DNA of 46,704 nucleotides from JAHHUA01 sp036635475 (GTDB lineage: Bacteria; Bacillota; Clostridia; Oscillospirales; Ruminococcaceae): NCBI GenBank assembly GCA_036635475.1, contig JAVWQH010000016.1, positions 1 to 46,704 of the forward strand, given 5' to 3'. Position numbers and translations under genes: made by a program. Shown piece by piece: positions 34,566 to 43,883 of this stretch; position 1 is the first letter of the stretch, and every line of letters begins with the position of its first letter. Under the pieces are notes generated by a model. The model was not told the DNA's origin. It saw only the letters and a list, made by a program, of their open reading frames with translations, and did not search any database.

Positions 34566-35216
34566 ATGAAAATAAGCGGTTGTATTTTTGATTTAGACGG
34601 CACTTTGTTAAATTCAATGCCACTATGGGACAAGGTTGGATTCGATTTCCTTGTAAAATGGGATAGACAACCCAAAGATGACTTTAATAAGCGATTACGC
34701 TCAATGAGTATGCCACAAACTGCTCATTATTTTATAGATGAATATAATATTTCTCAGACTCCTGAGGAAGTCAAAAAAGGTATAAACGACATTATGGAAA
34801 TTAAATACAAAACTATTGCATACCCAAAAGATTTTGTAATTGACTTCCTTGACAAAATGGCAGAAAAAAACGTTAAAATGTGTATAGCCTCTGCAACAGA
34901 TAAATATTTAATCGAATATGCCCTTAAAGCTAATAATATGATGCACTATTTCAGCGAAATATTTTCTTGTACAGATTTAGGCTTTGGAAAAAACTACCCG
35001 AATATCTACAATGCTGCAATTGAACATCTGGGTACAGAAAAATCTTCTACTTTTGTTTTTGAAGATGCCTTATATGCAATCAAAACTGCTAAAGCTGCTG
35101 ATTTTAATGTTGTCGGAATTTACGATGAATATTCAAATGACGAGGTAGATGAAATTAAATCAATATCAGATATTTTTGTTAATTCTTTTGCTGAATTAAA
35201 TAAATATTTTGATTAA
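34566..35216 (+). CDS. HAD-superfamily phosphatase (beta-phosphoglucomutase-like)
   Basis: This 216-aa protein begins GCIFDLDGTLLNSMPLWD, the DxDGT nucleophile motif with a helical cap as in class I beta-PGM/PGP phosphatases. CIASATDKYLIE carries the second motif, GFGKNYPNIYNAA the Lys, and FVFEDALYAIKTAKAADF the acidic pair. The substrate is unknown, with sugar or nucleotide phosphates likely. The start at ATG 34566 fits the motif distance. Only a weak GGTGA lies upstream; an earlier in-frame ATG at 34533 adds 11 residues. It precedes the pseudouridine synthase by 32 bases and is probably co-transcribed. Confidence 0.87.
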   Translation: MKISGCIFDLDGTLLNSMPLWDKVGFDFLVKWDRQPKDDFNKRLRSMSMPQTAHYFIDEYNISQTPEEVKKGINDIMEIKYKTIAYPKDFVIDFLDKMAEKNVKMCIASATDKYLIEYALKANNMMHYFSEIFSCTDLGFGKNYPNIYNAAIEHLGTEKSSTFVFEDALYAIKTAKAADFNVVGIYDEYSNDEVDEIKSISDIFVNSFAELNKYFD

Positions 35217-35248
35217 CTCTCTTTTAAATTGATAGGAGTACAAATTTA

Positions 35249-36220
35249 ATGAAACAATATATAATTGAGCAAAACGATGCAAATCAAAGAATGGATAAAT
35301 TTGTTACAAAAGCAGTTCCGCTTCTCCCTCAAAGTTTATTGTACAAATATATTCGAACAAAACGCATTAAAGTAAACGGGAAAAAATGTGAAATATCCAC
35401 CAAACTTCAAGTTGGTGATAATGTTGAATTATATATTAATGATGAATTTTTTGCTCCGCAAGATGACAAATTTGAATTTAAACTTGCACCATCAACCATT
35501 GATATAATATTTGAAGATGAAAACATTATGCTCATCAATAAACCTGTGGGGGTTGTTGTTCACGAAGACAATGACCATTCAATCGACACAGCTATCAACA
35601 GAGTTTTGCATTATCTTTACATAAATAAAAGCTATAATCCAGATGATGAAAACAGTTTTATCCCCTCACTATGCAACAGAATTGACCGCAATACCTCAGG
35701 CATAGTTATTGTGGCAAAAAATGCTGATTCTCTCCGAGAAATGAATGAAATTATCAAAAATAGGGAAATTGAAAAAAAATACCTTTGTATTGTTCATGGA
35801 ACTCCACGTAAAAAGTCTGAAACTCTCAAAGACTTTTGGGAAAAAGACCAACAGGACAATATTGTAACAGTGAGAAAACAGCCAACCCCTAACACTAAAA
35901 CTATTATTACAAAATATACTGTTTTAAAGACAATCGGAGATTTTTCTTTAGTTGAGGTTGAACTTGTAACAGGGCGCACTCACCAAATTCGTGCTCATAT
36001 GGCTTCAATTGGCAATCCTTTATTGGGTGACACTAAATATGGAATTAACCGCAATAATAAGGGTACAGGATATAAATTTCAAGCTCTTTGTGCATATAAG
36101 TTGACATTTAAAATTGAAAATGAACTATCTTATTTGAGATACTTAAATGGCAAAACATTTCAAATCAAAGATATTGACTTTGTTAAAGAGTTTAACGATG
36201 GAAAAATTTATCTGCACTAA
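35249..36220 (+). CDS. RluA family pseudouridine synthase
   Basis: This 323-aa protein has an N-terminal S4 RNA-binding domain (about residues 14-70; LYKYIRTKRIKVNGKKCEI) and an RluA-type catalytic domain. The signature is CNRIDRNTSGIVIVAK, where the Asp is the nucleophile; the usual HRLD is NRID here. Also present are EKKYLCIVHG and LVTGRTHQIRAHMASIGNPLLGDTKYG. It converts uridine to pseudouridine in rRNA or tRNA. The exact site cannot be told. GATAGGAG lies before ATG 35249. A strong terminator follows at 36228. Confidence 0.92.
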   Translation: MKQYIIEQNDANQRMDKFVTKAVPLLPQSLLYKYIRTKRIKVNGKKCEISTKLQVGDNVELYINDEFFAPQDDKFEFKLAPSTIDIIFEDENIMLINKPVGVVVHEDNDHSIDTAINRVLHYLYINKSYNPDDENSFIPSLCNRIDRNTSGIVIVAKNADSLREMNEIIKNREIEKKYLCIVHGTPRKKSETLKDFWEKDQQDNIVTVRKQPTPNTKTIITKYTVLKTIGDFSLVEVELVTGRTHQIRAHMASIGNPLLGDTKYGINRNNKGTGYKFQALCAYKLTFKIENELSYLRYLNGKTFQIKDIDFVKEFNDGKIYLH

Positions 36221-36227
36221 TTATCAC

Positions 36228-36263
36228 AAAACACCGATTATGATATAACATAATCGGTGTTTT
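36228..36263. terminator. Bidirectional terminator
   Basis: A perfect 15-bp stem (AAAACACCGATTATG to 36242, CATAATCGGTGTTTT from 36249) with a six-base loop and T-run, shared by the pseudouridine synthase (+) and the Big_2 surface protein (-). Confidence 0.9.
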
Positions 36264-36266
36264 TCT

Positions 36267-38528
36267 TTATTTGCCTGTTTGAGGATTGTATTTTTTCATA
36301 GCCTCACTGTCTTGCTTCGTGTCCGTTAAAACATATGCCGAACCTCTTATCATTGGGATTTCAACAAATCTTCCGGAATCAGTTTTTAATTTATCATCTG
36401 CTATTTCCAATTGGTCAAGCCCGGAATTATAATAGTAAAAATAATATCCTTTTGTGGGTGAAGAACGATTGGCTCTGTACATAAATGTCGCTTTAAATGG
36501 CAGTTCGCCCTCGTGAGCAAAGTCCAAATATTGTGGCTTTGCTTTTTCAGTTAGCAAGGTTGCCATATCTTTTTTGTAAATTGGGTTGGTTGTAACACGC
36601 AAATTCATATCTTGAACTATTTCTCCATCAGGTATATTACGATAATCAATTTCCCATTTATATGATGTATGCTCAAAAGTAACGATTTTTTCATTGTCAC
36701 GTATATATTCAATAATTTCAGCAGGTAAAATAAATTCTGTGCCAAGCTTTATCGTCATCTTTTTGCTATCTTCTAAATCAATTTGTCGTTTGATTTTTTT
36801 TGTGTCCATAACTTTTTCAAATGCTCTTATGTCATATTCAGGGTCAGATTTTGGGTGGTATGTATCTTTTTCTGGATCCTCAACATATGGTCTTACCATA
36901 ACTCTGGAAACTGCTTTATATCCATTATCTTCAGTTGTAACTGTTATTGCAGCAATTCCTTCTCCAACTCCCCAAACATTTCCATATTCATCGACTTCAG
37001 CAATTTCGGGTTCACTTGTTTCCCAGAAAAGCACTTTATTATCCGCTGTATATGGCTGTACCGAGGCATTCAAACGAACTACATCATTAATTCTGATATT
37101 GTAGGTTTCCCTTTCAAGTGAAACTCCTGTTACCTCAACTTCGCCTGTTGGCGCTTCACCATCTTTTGTTACATAGAGAGTTACTGTTACAGATTTCTCG
37201 CTGTCATCGGCACAATATGCTGTTACTCTTGTTTTTCCAAGAGCCTCACCCACAAGTTCCCCATCAGCATTTACTGTGGCAATTTCCATATCTCTAACTC
37301 GATAACGCAATCTTTTTTCAGTAGCATTTTCCGGCATAACCTTAAAAACTGCACTTAAATCAATTGATTTATATAGTTCAACAATAATGGGTTCATTAGG
37401 TTTTGTTAATACAACCTCTGCAACATCAATAATCTCTTGTGGACCTTTTGTTGCAGTAACTGTAAAGGTTTTTACCCCTGGATAATTTGCTGATGAAATT
37501 ACTATTGTAGCTTTTCCAGGTTTTAATGCTTTTAAAGTATGTGTTTTTGCATCAATACTAAATATATCGGCTGGTTCAATTGCATAATTAATATTTTGTT
37601 CTGCATAATCAGGAATAATTTTTGTATTTAAAGAATGTGTTTTTCCAACTTGCATAGTTGATGGTGGTGCATTAAAAGTTATTGAACTGCCACTCATTTG
37701 AGAAACAAAAACAGTTACTTCTTTTTTTGCATCGGAAAAAGGCTCTGTCGCAGTTATAGTTGACTCACCGATTTTTTTGGCGGTTATTTTTCCGTTTGCA
37801 TCAACCGTTGCAACATCTGTACTGCTTGAAGTCCAATTAACCTTCATATTATTAGGCAAAACCATTGCATTAATTGTTTGGTTTTCTCCAACTTTAAGAT
37901 ATATATTTTTATCCGGATTAAATACTATTGTTGTTGATTTTATAGGGTCAGCTCTATCTAAAAAAGCATCTCTCACACTTGCAATGTCACAAGTCGGCGT
38001 TAAAGCGTCTGAGCTTATAAGCATATTTGGAATTGTACCGCCAACGCTTTTCTCGTCTGTCCAATCACCTGACATAATACAAATAAGTGTCAACTCGTTT
38101 GCTATTCTTCCTGCACTATTTTGATATGTAGATATTTTACCATCACCATTAATATCATCTACTGAAGATGATATTATTCCGCTGGCTTTAAGTTTTGCAA
38201 TTACATCACTAATTATCTGGGTATTATCCAAAACTGTTGGTTTGTTGCCGCTTAGTGTAACGGTAACTGCTCCTGAATCAACCCTCTTTTTTATTCCATA
38301 ACTAGGGTGAGCCGCCTTTAGTTCAGTTGCAAGAGAATTAGCTGCTCCGAATATTCTATCATTAATTTGTGATTTACCATCATCAGAAACCACGACATCA
38401 CTATATTGAATAATAACAGGCAAAACATTATCTTCTGTATAATCAACTGCTTGAGATTTGATTATATTTAGGTTTGTCAGGGACAATGTGGCAGCCATTA
38501 GAAATGATACAATTTTATTTAATCTCAT
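36267..38528 (-). CDS. Secreted Big_2-repeat surface protein with a dockerin-like segment
   Basis: This 753-aa secreted protein starts with a signal peptide (about residues 1-27, hydrophobic core FLMAATLSL). At about 124-133 a single DDINGDGKIS calcium-loop motif resembles an EF-hand/dockerin repeat. Bacterial Ig-like Big_2 repeats follow (about 210-555; e.g. WTSSSTDVATVDANGKITAKKIGESTITA and WETSEPEIAEVDEYGNVWGVGEGIAAITV). The C-terminal 190 residues (from about 560) are an unrecognised domain. I see no LPXTG motif or S-layer-homology repeats, so the mode of cell attachment is unclear. It probably acts in adhesion or cell-surface structure. Confidence 0.8.
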   Translation of the reverse strand: MRLNKIVSFLMAATLSLTNLNIIKSQAVDYTEDNVLPVIIQYSDVVVSDDGKSQINDRIFGAANSLATELKAAHPSYGIKKRVDSGAVTVTLSGNKPTVLDNTQIISDVIAKLKASGIISSSVDDINGDGKISTYQNSAGRIANELTLICIMSGDWTDEKSVGGTIPNMLISSDALTPTCDIASVRDAFLDRADPIKSTTIVFNPDKNIYLKVGENQTINAMVLPNNMKVNWTSSSTDVATVDANGKITAKKIGESTITATEPFSDAKKEVTVFVSQMSGSSITFNAPPSTMQVGKTHSLNTKIIPDYAEQNINYAIEPADIFSIDAKTHTLKALKPGKATIVISSANYPGVKTFTVTATKGPQEIIDVAEVVLTKPNEPIIVELYKSIDLSAVFKVMPENATEKRLRYRVRDMEIATVNADGELVGEALGKTRVTAYCADDSEKSVTVTLYVTKDGEAPTGEVEVTGVSLERETYNIRINDVVRLNASVQPYTADNKVLFWETSEPEIAEVDEYGNVWGVGEGIAAITVTTEDNGYKAVSRVMVRPYVEDPEKDTYHPKSDPEYDIRAFEKVMDTKKIKRQIDLEDSKKMTIKLGTEFILPAEIIEYIRDNEKIVTFEHTSYKWEIDYRNIPDGEIVQDMNLRVTTNPIYKKDMATLLTEKAKPQYLDFAHEGELPFKATFMYRANRSSPTKGYYFYYYNSGLDQLEIADDKLKTDSGRFVEIPMIRGSAYVLTDTKQDSEAMKKYNPQTGK

Positions 38529-38758
38529 ATTTAACCTCCTAATTTAGAAGTTGATAATTTCACTTCATAGATTATATCATATAATCCTGAATATTTCACT
38601 ACTATTTTTAAAATTATAACATTATAACAATTTACAATTGCTTTTTTTATATACTAAAACAAAAATTAGCTGTATAATACAAAAATACTATTTTATTTTA
38701 ACAAATATATTATTTTCTACATTTTTTAAAAATTTAATAGCAAAAAGCCTATACAATA

Positions 38759-38767
38759 TGGTATAAT
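38759..38767 (+). promoter_or_regulatory. Extended -10 promoter of the transketolase pair
   Basis: TGGTATAAT (38759-38767) is a perfect extended -10; no good -35 is visible 16-18 bases upstream. It lies 56 bases before the ATG at 38823. Confidence 0.6.
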
Positions 38768-38822
38768 ATATCTAGTATACTTTAATACATCAATAAAATG
38801 TTAATTTTCGGAGGTGGAGCAT

Positions 38823-39668
38823 ATGGATAAACAGCAAAAAAAAGACCTTGAAATTTTTGCTACTAATATCCGCATTGAAACAATCAAAGCTTTAGGCTAT
38901 TTAGGTTTTGGACATGTTGGCGGTGCATTTTCTGTAGCTGACTTAATTGCTGTACTTTATGGTGGGGTTATGAAAATCGACCCTAAAAATCCTAAATGGG
39001 AAGACAGAGATTACCTTGTTTGTTCTAAAGGACACGCAGGTCCTGTCATTTACACAACCCTTGCTATGAAAGGCTTTTTCCCAATGGAGGAACTTTTGAC
39101 AATTAATAAGCCAAAAACACATCTTCCAAGCCATTGTGACAGAAACCTAACAACCGGCATTGATATGACAACAGGCTCTCTTGGACAAGGTTCATCCCTT
39201 GCTGTTGGTATTGCTTGCGGAAACAAACTCGACAAGAAAGATAACTACACCTACCTAATTATGGGTGATGGCGAAATCCAAGAAGGTCAAGTGTGGGAAG
39301 CTGCCTCTTTTGCGGCACATAGAAAACTTGATAATCTTATCACTTTCGTTGATTGGAATAAAAAACAACTTGATGGATACATTACAGAAATAAACGATTT
39401 TACTAATATTGCTGAACGTTTTGAGGCATTTGGCTGGAATGCAGTAACTGTAAACGGACACGATGTTGAAGCAATATGGAATGCTATTGATGAATGTAAA
39501 AAAGTTAAGGGCAAACCTAGCTGTATCGTTCTCGACACCGTTAAGGCTCATGGCTGTAGCTTTGCCGAAAACGCAACAAGCAATCATCATATAACAATCA
39601 GTGAACAACAACTTACCGAGGCTTTGGCTGCTTTGGAAGAACATATGGCAAAGGTGGTGGCTGAATAA
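38823..39668 (+). CDS. Transketolase, N-terminal subunit
   Basis: This 281-aa protein is the thiamine-diphosphate-binding half of a split transketolase, as is common in clostridia and archaea. Typical stretches are the N-terminal GYLGFGHVGGAFSVADLIAVLYGG, the KGHAGPVIYTTLA segment, TGSLGQGSSLAVGIA, and the GDG..N motif of the ThDP site in IMGDGEIQEGQVWEAASFAA (Mg2+ and diphosphate). It transfers two-carbon units between sugar phosphates in the pentose phosphate pathway. The start is ATG 38823 behind GGAGGTGG. Its TAA overlaps the next gene by one base (TAATG), implying coupled translation. Confidence 0.93.
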   Translation: MDKQQKKDLEIFATNIRIETIKALGYLGFGHVGGAFSVADLIAVLYGGVMKIDPKNPKWEDRDYLVCSKGHAGPVIYTTLAMKGFFPMEELLTINKPKTHLPSHCDRNLTTGIDMTTGSLGQGSSLAVGIACGNKLDKKDNYTYLIMGDGEIQEGQVWEAASFAAHRKLDNLITFVDWNKKQLDGYITEINDFTNIAERFEAFGWNAVTVNGHDVEAIWNAIDECKKVKGKPSCIVLDTVKAHGCSFAENATSNHHITISEQQLTEALAALEEHMAKVVAE

Positions 39669-40633
39669 TGGCAGTAAAACCTGTTGAAAAAATGGTTAAA
39701 GAAGAAAAAGAAATGCGTAAGGTTTTGTGTGCAACTCTTTCAGATTTAGCTAGAACTAACAAAAATATTGTTTACCTTGATGCTGACCTAACAAGTGCAG
39801 GCGGTATGGGAGCATTTACAAAGGAATTTCCTGACCAAACATTTAATGTCGGAATTGCTGAGGCTAATATGATTGGTGTTGCATGTGGACTTTCTGCAAC
39901 AGGCAAAATTCCTTTTGCTCACTCTTTTGGAACATTCGCTTCAAGACGTTGCTATGACCAGATTTTCCTTTCTGGCGGTTATGCAAAGTCAAACCTCAAA
40001 GTAATTGGCTCTGACCCAGGAGTAACTGCGGCTTTTAACGGCGGAACTCATATGCCTTTTGAAGATGTTGGAATTATGAGAAATATTCCTACTGCAACCG
40101 TTATTGAACCAACAGACTCAGTTATGCTGCAAAATCTTATTCCTCAAATTGCCGCTCATTTCGGAGTTGACTATATAAGATTAAAGAGAAAAAATGCTGT
40201 TGCTATTTATGAAGAAGGAACACAATTCACTATTGGTAAGGCTGTTAAGCTTGCTGAGGGCAATGATGTTACAATTATTGCAAGTGGAATTATGGTTGAG
40301 CTTGCTTGCAAGGCTGCTGCTGAACTTAAAAATAACAGCATTAACGCTAGAGTTCTAGATATGTTCACCATTAAACCAATTGATTCTGAGGCTATAATTT
40401 CTGCCGCAAACGAAACAGGCTGCGTTGTAACTTGTGAAAATCATAACGTTATCAATGGCTTATCCTCTGCAGTTGCAGATGTTGTTGTAAGGAATTGCCC
40501 TGTTCCAATGGAATTTGTTGGAATTGAAGATGAATTTGGTGAGGTTGGACCGGAAACTTATCTAAGAGAACGTTTCAAGCTAACCACTGAAAACATTATA
40601 GATAAAGTTAAAAAAGCAATTACAAGAAAATAA
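39668..40633 (+). CDS. Transketolase, C-terminal subunit
   Basis: This 321-aa partner subunit holds the pyrimidine-binding and C-terminal domains. VGIAEANMIGVACGLSATGKIPFAHSFGTFASRRCYDQI carries the conserved catalytic-site Glu, and GVTAAFNGGTHMPFEDVGIMRN is typical of the split form. GCVVTCENHNVINGLSSAV opens the C-terminal domain. It combines with the preceding gene product in an alpha2beta2-type enzyme. Start and stop overlap the upstream gene by one base. A terminator lies 13 bases after the stop. Confidence 0.93.
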   Translation: MAVKPVEKMVKEEKEMRKVLCATLSDLARTNKNIVYLDADLTSAGGMGAFTKEFPDQTFNVGIAEANMIGVACGLSATGKIPFAHSFGTFASRRCYDQIFLSGGYAKSNLKVIGSDPGVTAAFNGGTHMPFEDVGIMRNIPTATVIEPTDSVMLQNLIPQIAAHFGVDYIRLKRKNAVAIYEEGTQFTIGKAVKLAEGNDVTIIASGIMVELACKAAAELKNNSINARVLDMFTIKPIDSEAIISAANETGCVVTCENHNVINGLSSAVADVVVRNCPVPMEFVGIEDEFGEVGPETYLRERFKLTTENIIDKVKKAITRK

Positions 40634-40645
40634 TATTATATTAAT

Positions 40646-40684
40646 AAAAATGTGGCAGAGCGTTTAAGCATGCCACATTTTTTA
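40646..40684 (+). terminator. Terminator after transketolase pair
   Basis: AAATGTGGCA pairs with TGCCACATTT over a 13-base loop (40648-40680), followed by more T. Confidence 0.8.
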
Positions 40685-40851
40685 CTTGTACTTTTGATTA
40701 TAATATTTTTATTTTTAGCAATATTTATGTTTTCTACTGTTATAATTAAAATTTTAACCAATAATCCATTTATTATTAAACTTTATTAGCGAAATGTTAA
40801 TAAATATATGATATAATAAATAAAATTACTTTCTTTAAAGGAGGAAAAATT

Positions 40852-42507
40852 TTGAAAAAAACAAAAATCCTAAAGCTACTCGTAAACGTTGGAATAGCAA
40901 TTCTAGCTATAATCTATTTCTTTGTAGATGCAATTAATCTAAATCCTTTTTATTTTGAAGGTGCATTGTTTTGGTGTTTGCTGATTACAGCTTATATCGT
41001 TTCTTGGGCAGTATTCAAATTCGGCGAGCTAATGCCAAAATTAACGCAAAGTGAAAATGGACGCATATCTTTCACTTCAACTAAATCAATACCAAAACAA
41101 GTTAAAATTGTTTTGATTGTTCCTTGGGCTTTCCTTGGAATAATGGTTGTTTTATCATCAGCTTTAATAAATTGGGGAGCTTATCGTGACCAACTCGGCG
41201 AACTTGAAATAAAAACTTTTTCAAGCGATATGCAAGCCATGGATATAAATCAAATTCCAATTGTTGATGAAGCATTAGCAAAAAAACTTGCCGATAAAAA
41301 ACTAGGTGAACGTCCATCTTTAGGTAGCCAAGTTTATCTAGGCGATCCAACAATTCAAATGGTTGATGGAAAATTAATCTGGGCTGTTCCATTGCACCAT
41401 TCCGGATTTTTCAAATGGATAACTAATTTGAGCGGAACTCCCGGCTATATCAAAGTTTCCGCAACTAATCTAAATGATGTTGAATACATTGACGGATACA
41501 ACATCAAATATCACCCAAACTCTTTCCTATTCCACGATTTACAACGTTATTTACGTGCAACTAAAGCTCCATTTATCGGTTTAACTGACTTTTCATTTGA
41601 ACTTGATGATGCCGGTCAACCTTACTGGGTTGTTTCAACTTATAAAAATAAACGTGGATTTTCTCTGCCTGAATCAACAGGTGTTATTATTGTAAATGCG
41701 TCAACGGGTGAATCTATTCAATATGATAAAGCAAACGTTCCTGAATGGGTGGACAGAGTTCAACCGGAAAACTTTATTATTGAACAAATTTATAATAAAG
41801 GCGAATATGTCCATGGTATCTTCAATTTCTCTGATAAAGACAAGTACAAGCCATCAAGAGGTCATGCTATTGTTTATAATAATAAACGTTGCTACCTATT
41901 CACAGGTCTTACAAGTGTTGGACAAGACGAAAGTGCAATCGGATTTATGATGGTGGATATGGTAACAAAACAACCTATCCTTTATCAAATGAATGGTGCA
42001 ACTGAATATTCATCACAAAAATCAGCTATGGGCAAGGTTCAGCATCTTGAATATGTTGCATCTGACCCGATTATCCTTAACATTAATGATATCCCAACTT
42101 ATTTTATGACTCTTAAAGACAGAGAAGGTCTTGTTAAGCAATATGCCTTTGTTTCTGTCGAGAGCTATTCAAATGTTGGTGTTGGCGAAACTATTAAAAC
42201 CGCTCTTCTTGATTACCAAAAGATTATGAAAAATGATGGTTTTAATACAAACGAATTTGCAAAGCCTGAAGATGAAAAGAAAATCACATCTAAAGTTTTG
42301 AGAATTGCCTCTGAATTTAATGGAAGTGAAACTGTTTATAAAATTTTACTTGAAGGTCACGAAGATAAAATTTTCATAGCAATTGCTGCATTAAGCGATG
42401 ATTTAGCACTAACCAACAGCGGCGATATGTTGTCAATTTCATATTATGAAACAGGCAGTCCTATAATGAATGTTTCCGCTTTTGACAATCGTGAATTTAC
42501 AAAATAA
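40852..42507 (+). CDS. Large membrane-anchored protein of unknown function
   Basis: This 551-aa protein has three predicted transmembrane segments at the start (about residues 9-27, 36-55 and 84-107) and then a long soluble part. Stretches that recur in an uncharacterised Firmicute family I recall only as hypothetical are RVQPENFIIEQIYNKGEYVHG, CYLFTGLTSVGQDESAIGFMMVD, KVQHLEYVASDPIILNINDIPTYFMTLKDREGLVKQYAFVSVE and VGVGE. A repeated W/Y-V-V pattern suggests a beta-rich domain. The start is TTG 40852 with AGGAGG seven bases upstream. It is a single gene with its own terminator. I do not claim a function. Confidence 0.6.
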   Translation: MKKTKILKLLVNVGIAILAIIYFFVDAINLNPFYFEGALFWCLLITAYIVSWAVFKFGELMPKLTQSENGRISFTSTKSIPKQVKIVLIVPWAFLGIMVVLSSALINWGAYRDQLGELEIKTFSSDMQAMDINQIPIVDEALAKKLADKKLGERPSLGSQVYLGDPTIQMVDGKLIWAVPLHHSGFFKWITNLSGTPGYIKVSATNLNDVEYIDGYNIKYHPNSFLFHDLQRYLRATKAPFIGLTDFSFELDDAGQPYWVVSTYKNKRGFSLPESTGVIIVNASTGESIQYDKANVPEWVDRVQPENFIIEQIYNKGEYVHGIFNFSDKDKYKPSRGHAIVYNNKRCYLFTGLTSVGQDESAIGFMMVDMVTKQPILYQMNGATEYSSQKSAMGKVQHLEYVASDPIILNINDIPTYFMTLKDREGLVKQYAFVSVESYSNVGVGETIKTALLDYQKIMKNDGFNTNEFAKPEDEKKITSKVLRIASEFNGSETVYKILLEGHEDKIFIAIAALSDDLALTNSGDMLSISYYETGSPIMNVSAFDNREFTK

Positions 42508-42515
42508 ATAAAATT

Positions 42516-42561
42516 TTGAGCATAGCTAAAACGCATTAATTTGCGGTTAAGCTATGCTCAA
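42516..42561. terminator. Two-part bidirectional hairpin terminator
   Basis: A 12-bp outer stem (TTGAGCATAGCT at 42516-42527 with its complement ending at 42561) and an inner CGCA/TGCG stem. It lies between convergent genes. Confidence 0.82.
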
Positions 42562-42574
42562 TTTGTTTTTTATA

Positions 42575-43087
42575 TTACAATGAAACAAATGGAATTTCAA
42601 TATTTTTCTCATTTAACATTTTTGAAAAAACTTCAATAAAAACTCCCATTTCGTTATTCAGAAAAGTTTGATTGATTGAAGATTTAGACGAAATAGTTGA
42701 GATTTCACCCTTCCAGTTGTCGCTGTCAAATGAAAAATTAACACCACAAGAGGGACTGCCATTTATCCCGATAACTGAAACTATATTGAACTCATCAGGA
42801 TATTTTTTATATTCTAAAGCTTGCAGAACAAATGGCTTTAATAGTTCCTCACAACGTTCAATATAAAACGGATTATCAAATTGACTTCGTGCGTGTCCCC
42901 ATCTGTTATGTCCATATATCAGAAATTCTGGGCAAGGAAGTTGAACTAGTTGTGCATTTTCATTATGGATTTTATTTAAAAATAACTGTCTTTTTTTCTC
43001 TTCAATTATATAATCCTCATTAGAATTATGTATTGTTTTTGATGCTACATTTAAAACACAATGTGCAACAAAATATATATCTGTCAT
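42575..43087 (-). CDS. TudS-related putative desulfidase (DUF523-like, CD3072 type)
   Basis: This 170-aa protein matches the small TudS-related desulfidases. The N-terminal FVAHCVLN holds the first Cys, VQLPCPEFLIYGHNRWG the second (about residue 53), and GINGSPSCGVNF the third (about 111-122). In TudS enzymes three cysteines hold a [4Fe-4S] cluster whose open site removes sulfur from thiouracil-type substrates. The substrate here is unknown. It is transcribed divergently from an ECF S component 168 bases away, the same pairing as CD3072/CD3073 in C. difficile, which suggests that the transporter imports a thiolated substrate the enzyme then handles. The start is ATG 43087 with GGAG seven bases upstream. 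Confidence 0.82.
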   Translation of the reverse strand: MTDIYFVAHCVLNVASKTIHNSNEDYIIEEKKRQLFLNKIHNENAQLVQLPCPEFLIYGHNRWGHARSQFDNPFYIERCEELLKPFVLQALEYKKYPDEFNIVSVIGINGSPSCGVNFSFDSDNWKGEISTISSKSSINQTFLNNEMGVFIEVFSKMLNEKNIEIPFVSL

Positions 43088-43193
43088 TTTATATCTCCTT
43101 ATCTTATTAAACTAAATTGATTATAACATATAATTTGTCTATGTTAAATATTAAAATTTAATATAGACATCATTAGATATTACTATTATGAAT

Positions 43194-43222
43194 TGGACAT
43201 ATACTGCTTGTATTGTTATACT
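43194..43222 (+). promoter_or_regulatory. Promoter of the ECF S-component gene
   Basis: TGGACA (43194-43199), a 17-base spacer and TATACT (43217-43222), with TG at 43214-43215 partly matching an extended -10. It lies in the divergent region. Confidence 0.5.
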
Positions 43223-43255
43223 TACGATAGTAAAAAATATACTGGAGGAGAAAAT

Positions 43256-43825
43256 ATGAACATTAAAACAAAAAAAATAACATTTTGTGCCCTAGCGATT
43301 TCAATTAATGTTGTTTTGGGAATTCTAACAAGCTTTTGGAAACTGCCACTCTATCTTGACACAATCGGAACAATATTAACTGCTATTTATTTTGGTCCAT
43401 GGCTTGGTGCAGCAGTTGGAGGTCTTACAAACGTCGTATCTAGCTTAATAATGGGAAATGTCAAAGCCATGCCATTTCTAATTGTAAGCGTTGCTATTGG
43501 AATTATCGTAGGTTTTATTGCTAAAAAAACACATTGGAACTTCACTACAGCTTTAATTACAGGGTTAATATTAAGTGTTGTTGCTCCATTAATAGGCACA
43601 CCAATTGGAGTTTGGGTTTATGGCGGATTGACAGGAACTATTTCAGATGTACTTGTTCTTTGGCTTAAAAATAGTGGTACAAGCATTTTTGCTGCATCTT
43701 TTATTGCCAAAATTTTTAATAATTTTTGGGATAAAACAGGAACTTGTTTGCTTGTTTATTTCTTAATAAAATCTTTACCCAGTCAATACAAACCATTATC
43801 GTATTCTAAAAGCAATATTGCTTAA
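43256..43825 (+). CDS. ECF transporter S component (CD3073 type)
   Basis: This 189-aa membrane protein has about six hydrophobic segments. The start is MNIKTKKITFCALAISINVVLG, with LPLYLDTIGTILTAIYFGPWLGAAVGGLTNVVSS (about 25-60), a typical S-component region containing the helix-1 Ala-rich packing face. It binds a small metabolite and, with shared EcfAA'T energising proteins encoded elsewhere, imports it. The partner desulfidase next door hints at a thiolated nucleobase-like substrate, inference only. The start is ATG 43256, with GGAGGAG at a good distance. Confidence 0.8.
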   Translation: MNIKTKKITFCALAISINVVLGILTSFWKLPLYLDTIGTILTAIYFGPWLGAAVGGLTNVVSSLIMGNVKAMPFLIVSVAIGIIVGFIAKKTHWNFTTALITGLILSVVAPLIGTPIGVWVYGGLTGTISDVLVLWLKNSGTSIFAASFIAKIFNNFWDKTGTCLLVYFLIKSLPSQYKPLSYSKSNIA

Positions 43826-43883
43826 TTATAATTTTTAAAACTATAATCAGTATTGATTTATTCTTCCTTTTCTTATAAATAGT

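Noticed and set aside
38529..38758. Gap between Big_2 gene and transketolase as a hidden gene
   Set aside because: AT-rich with no frame bearing a ribosome-binding site.
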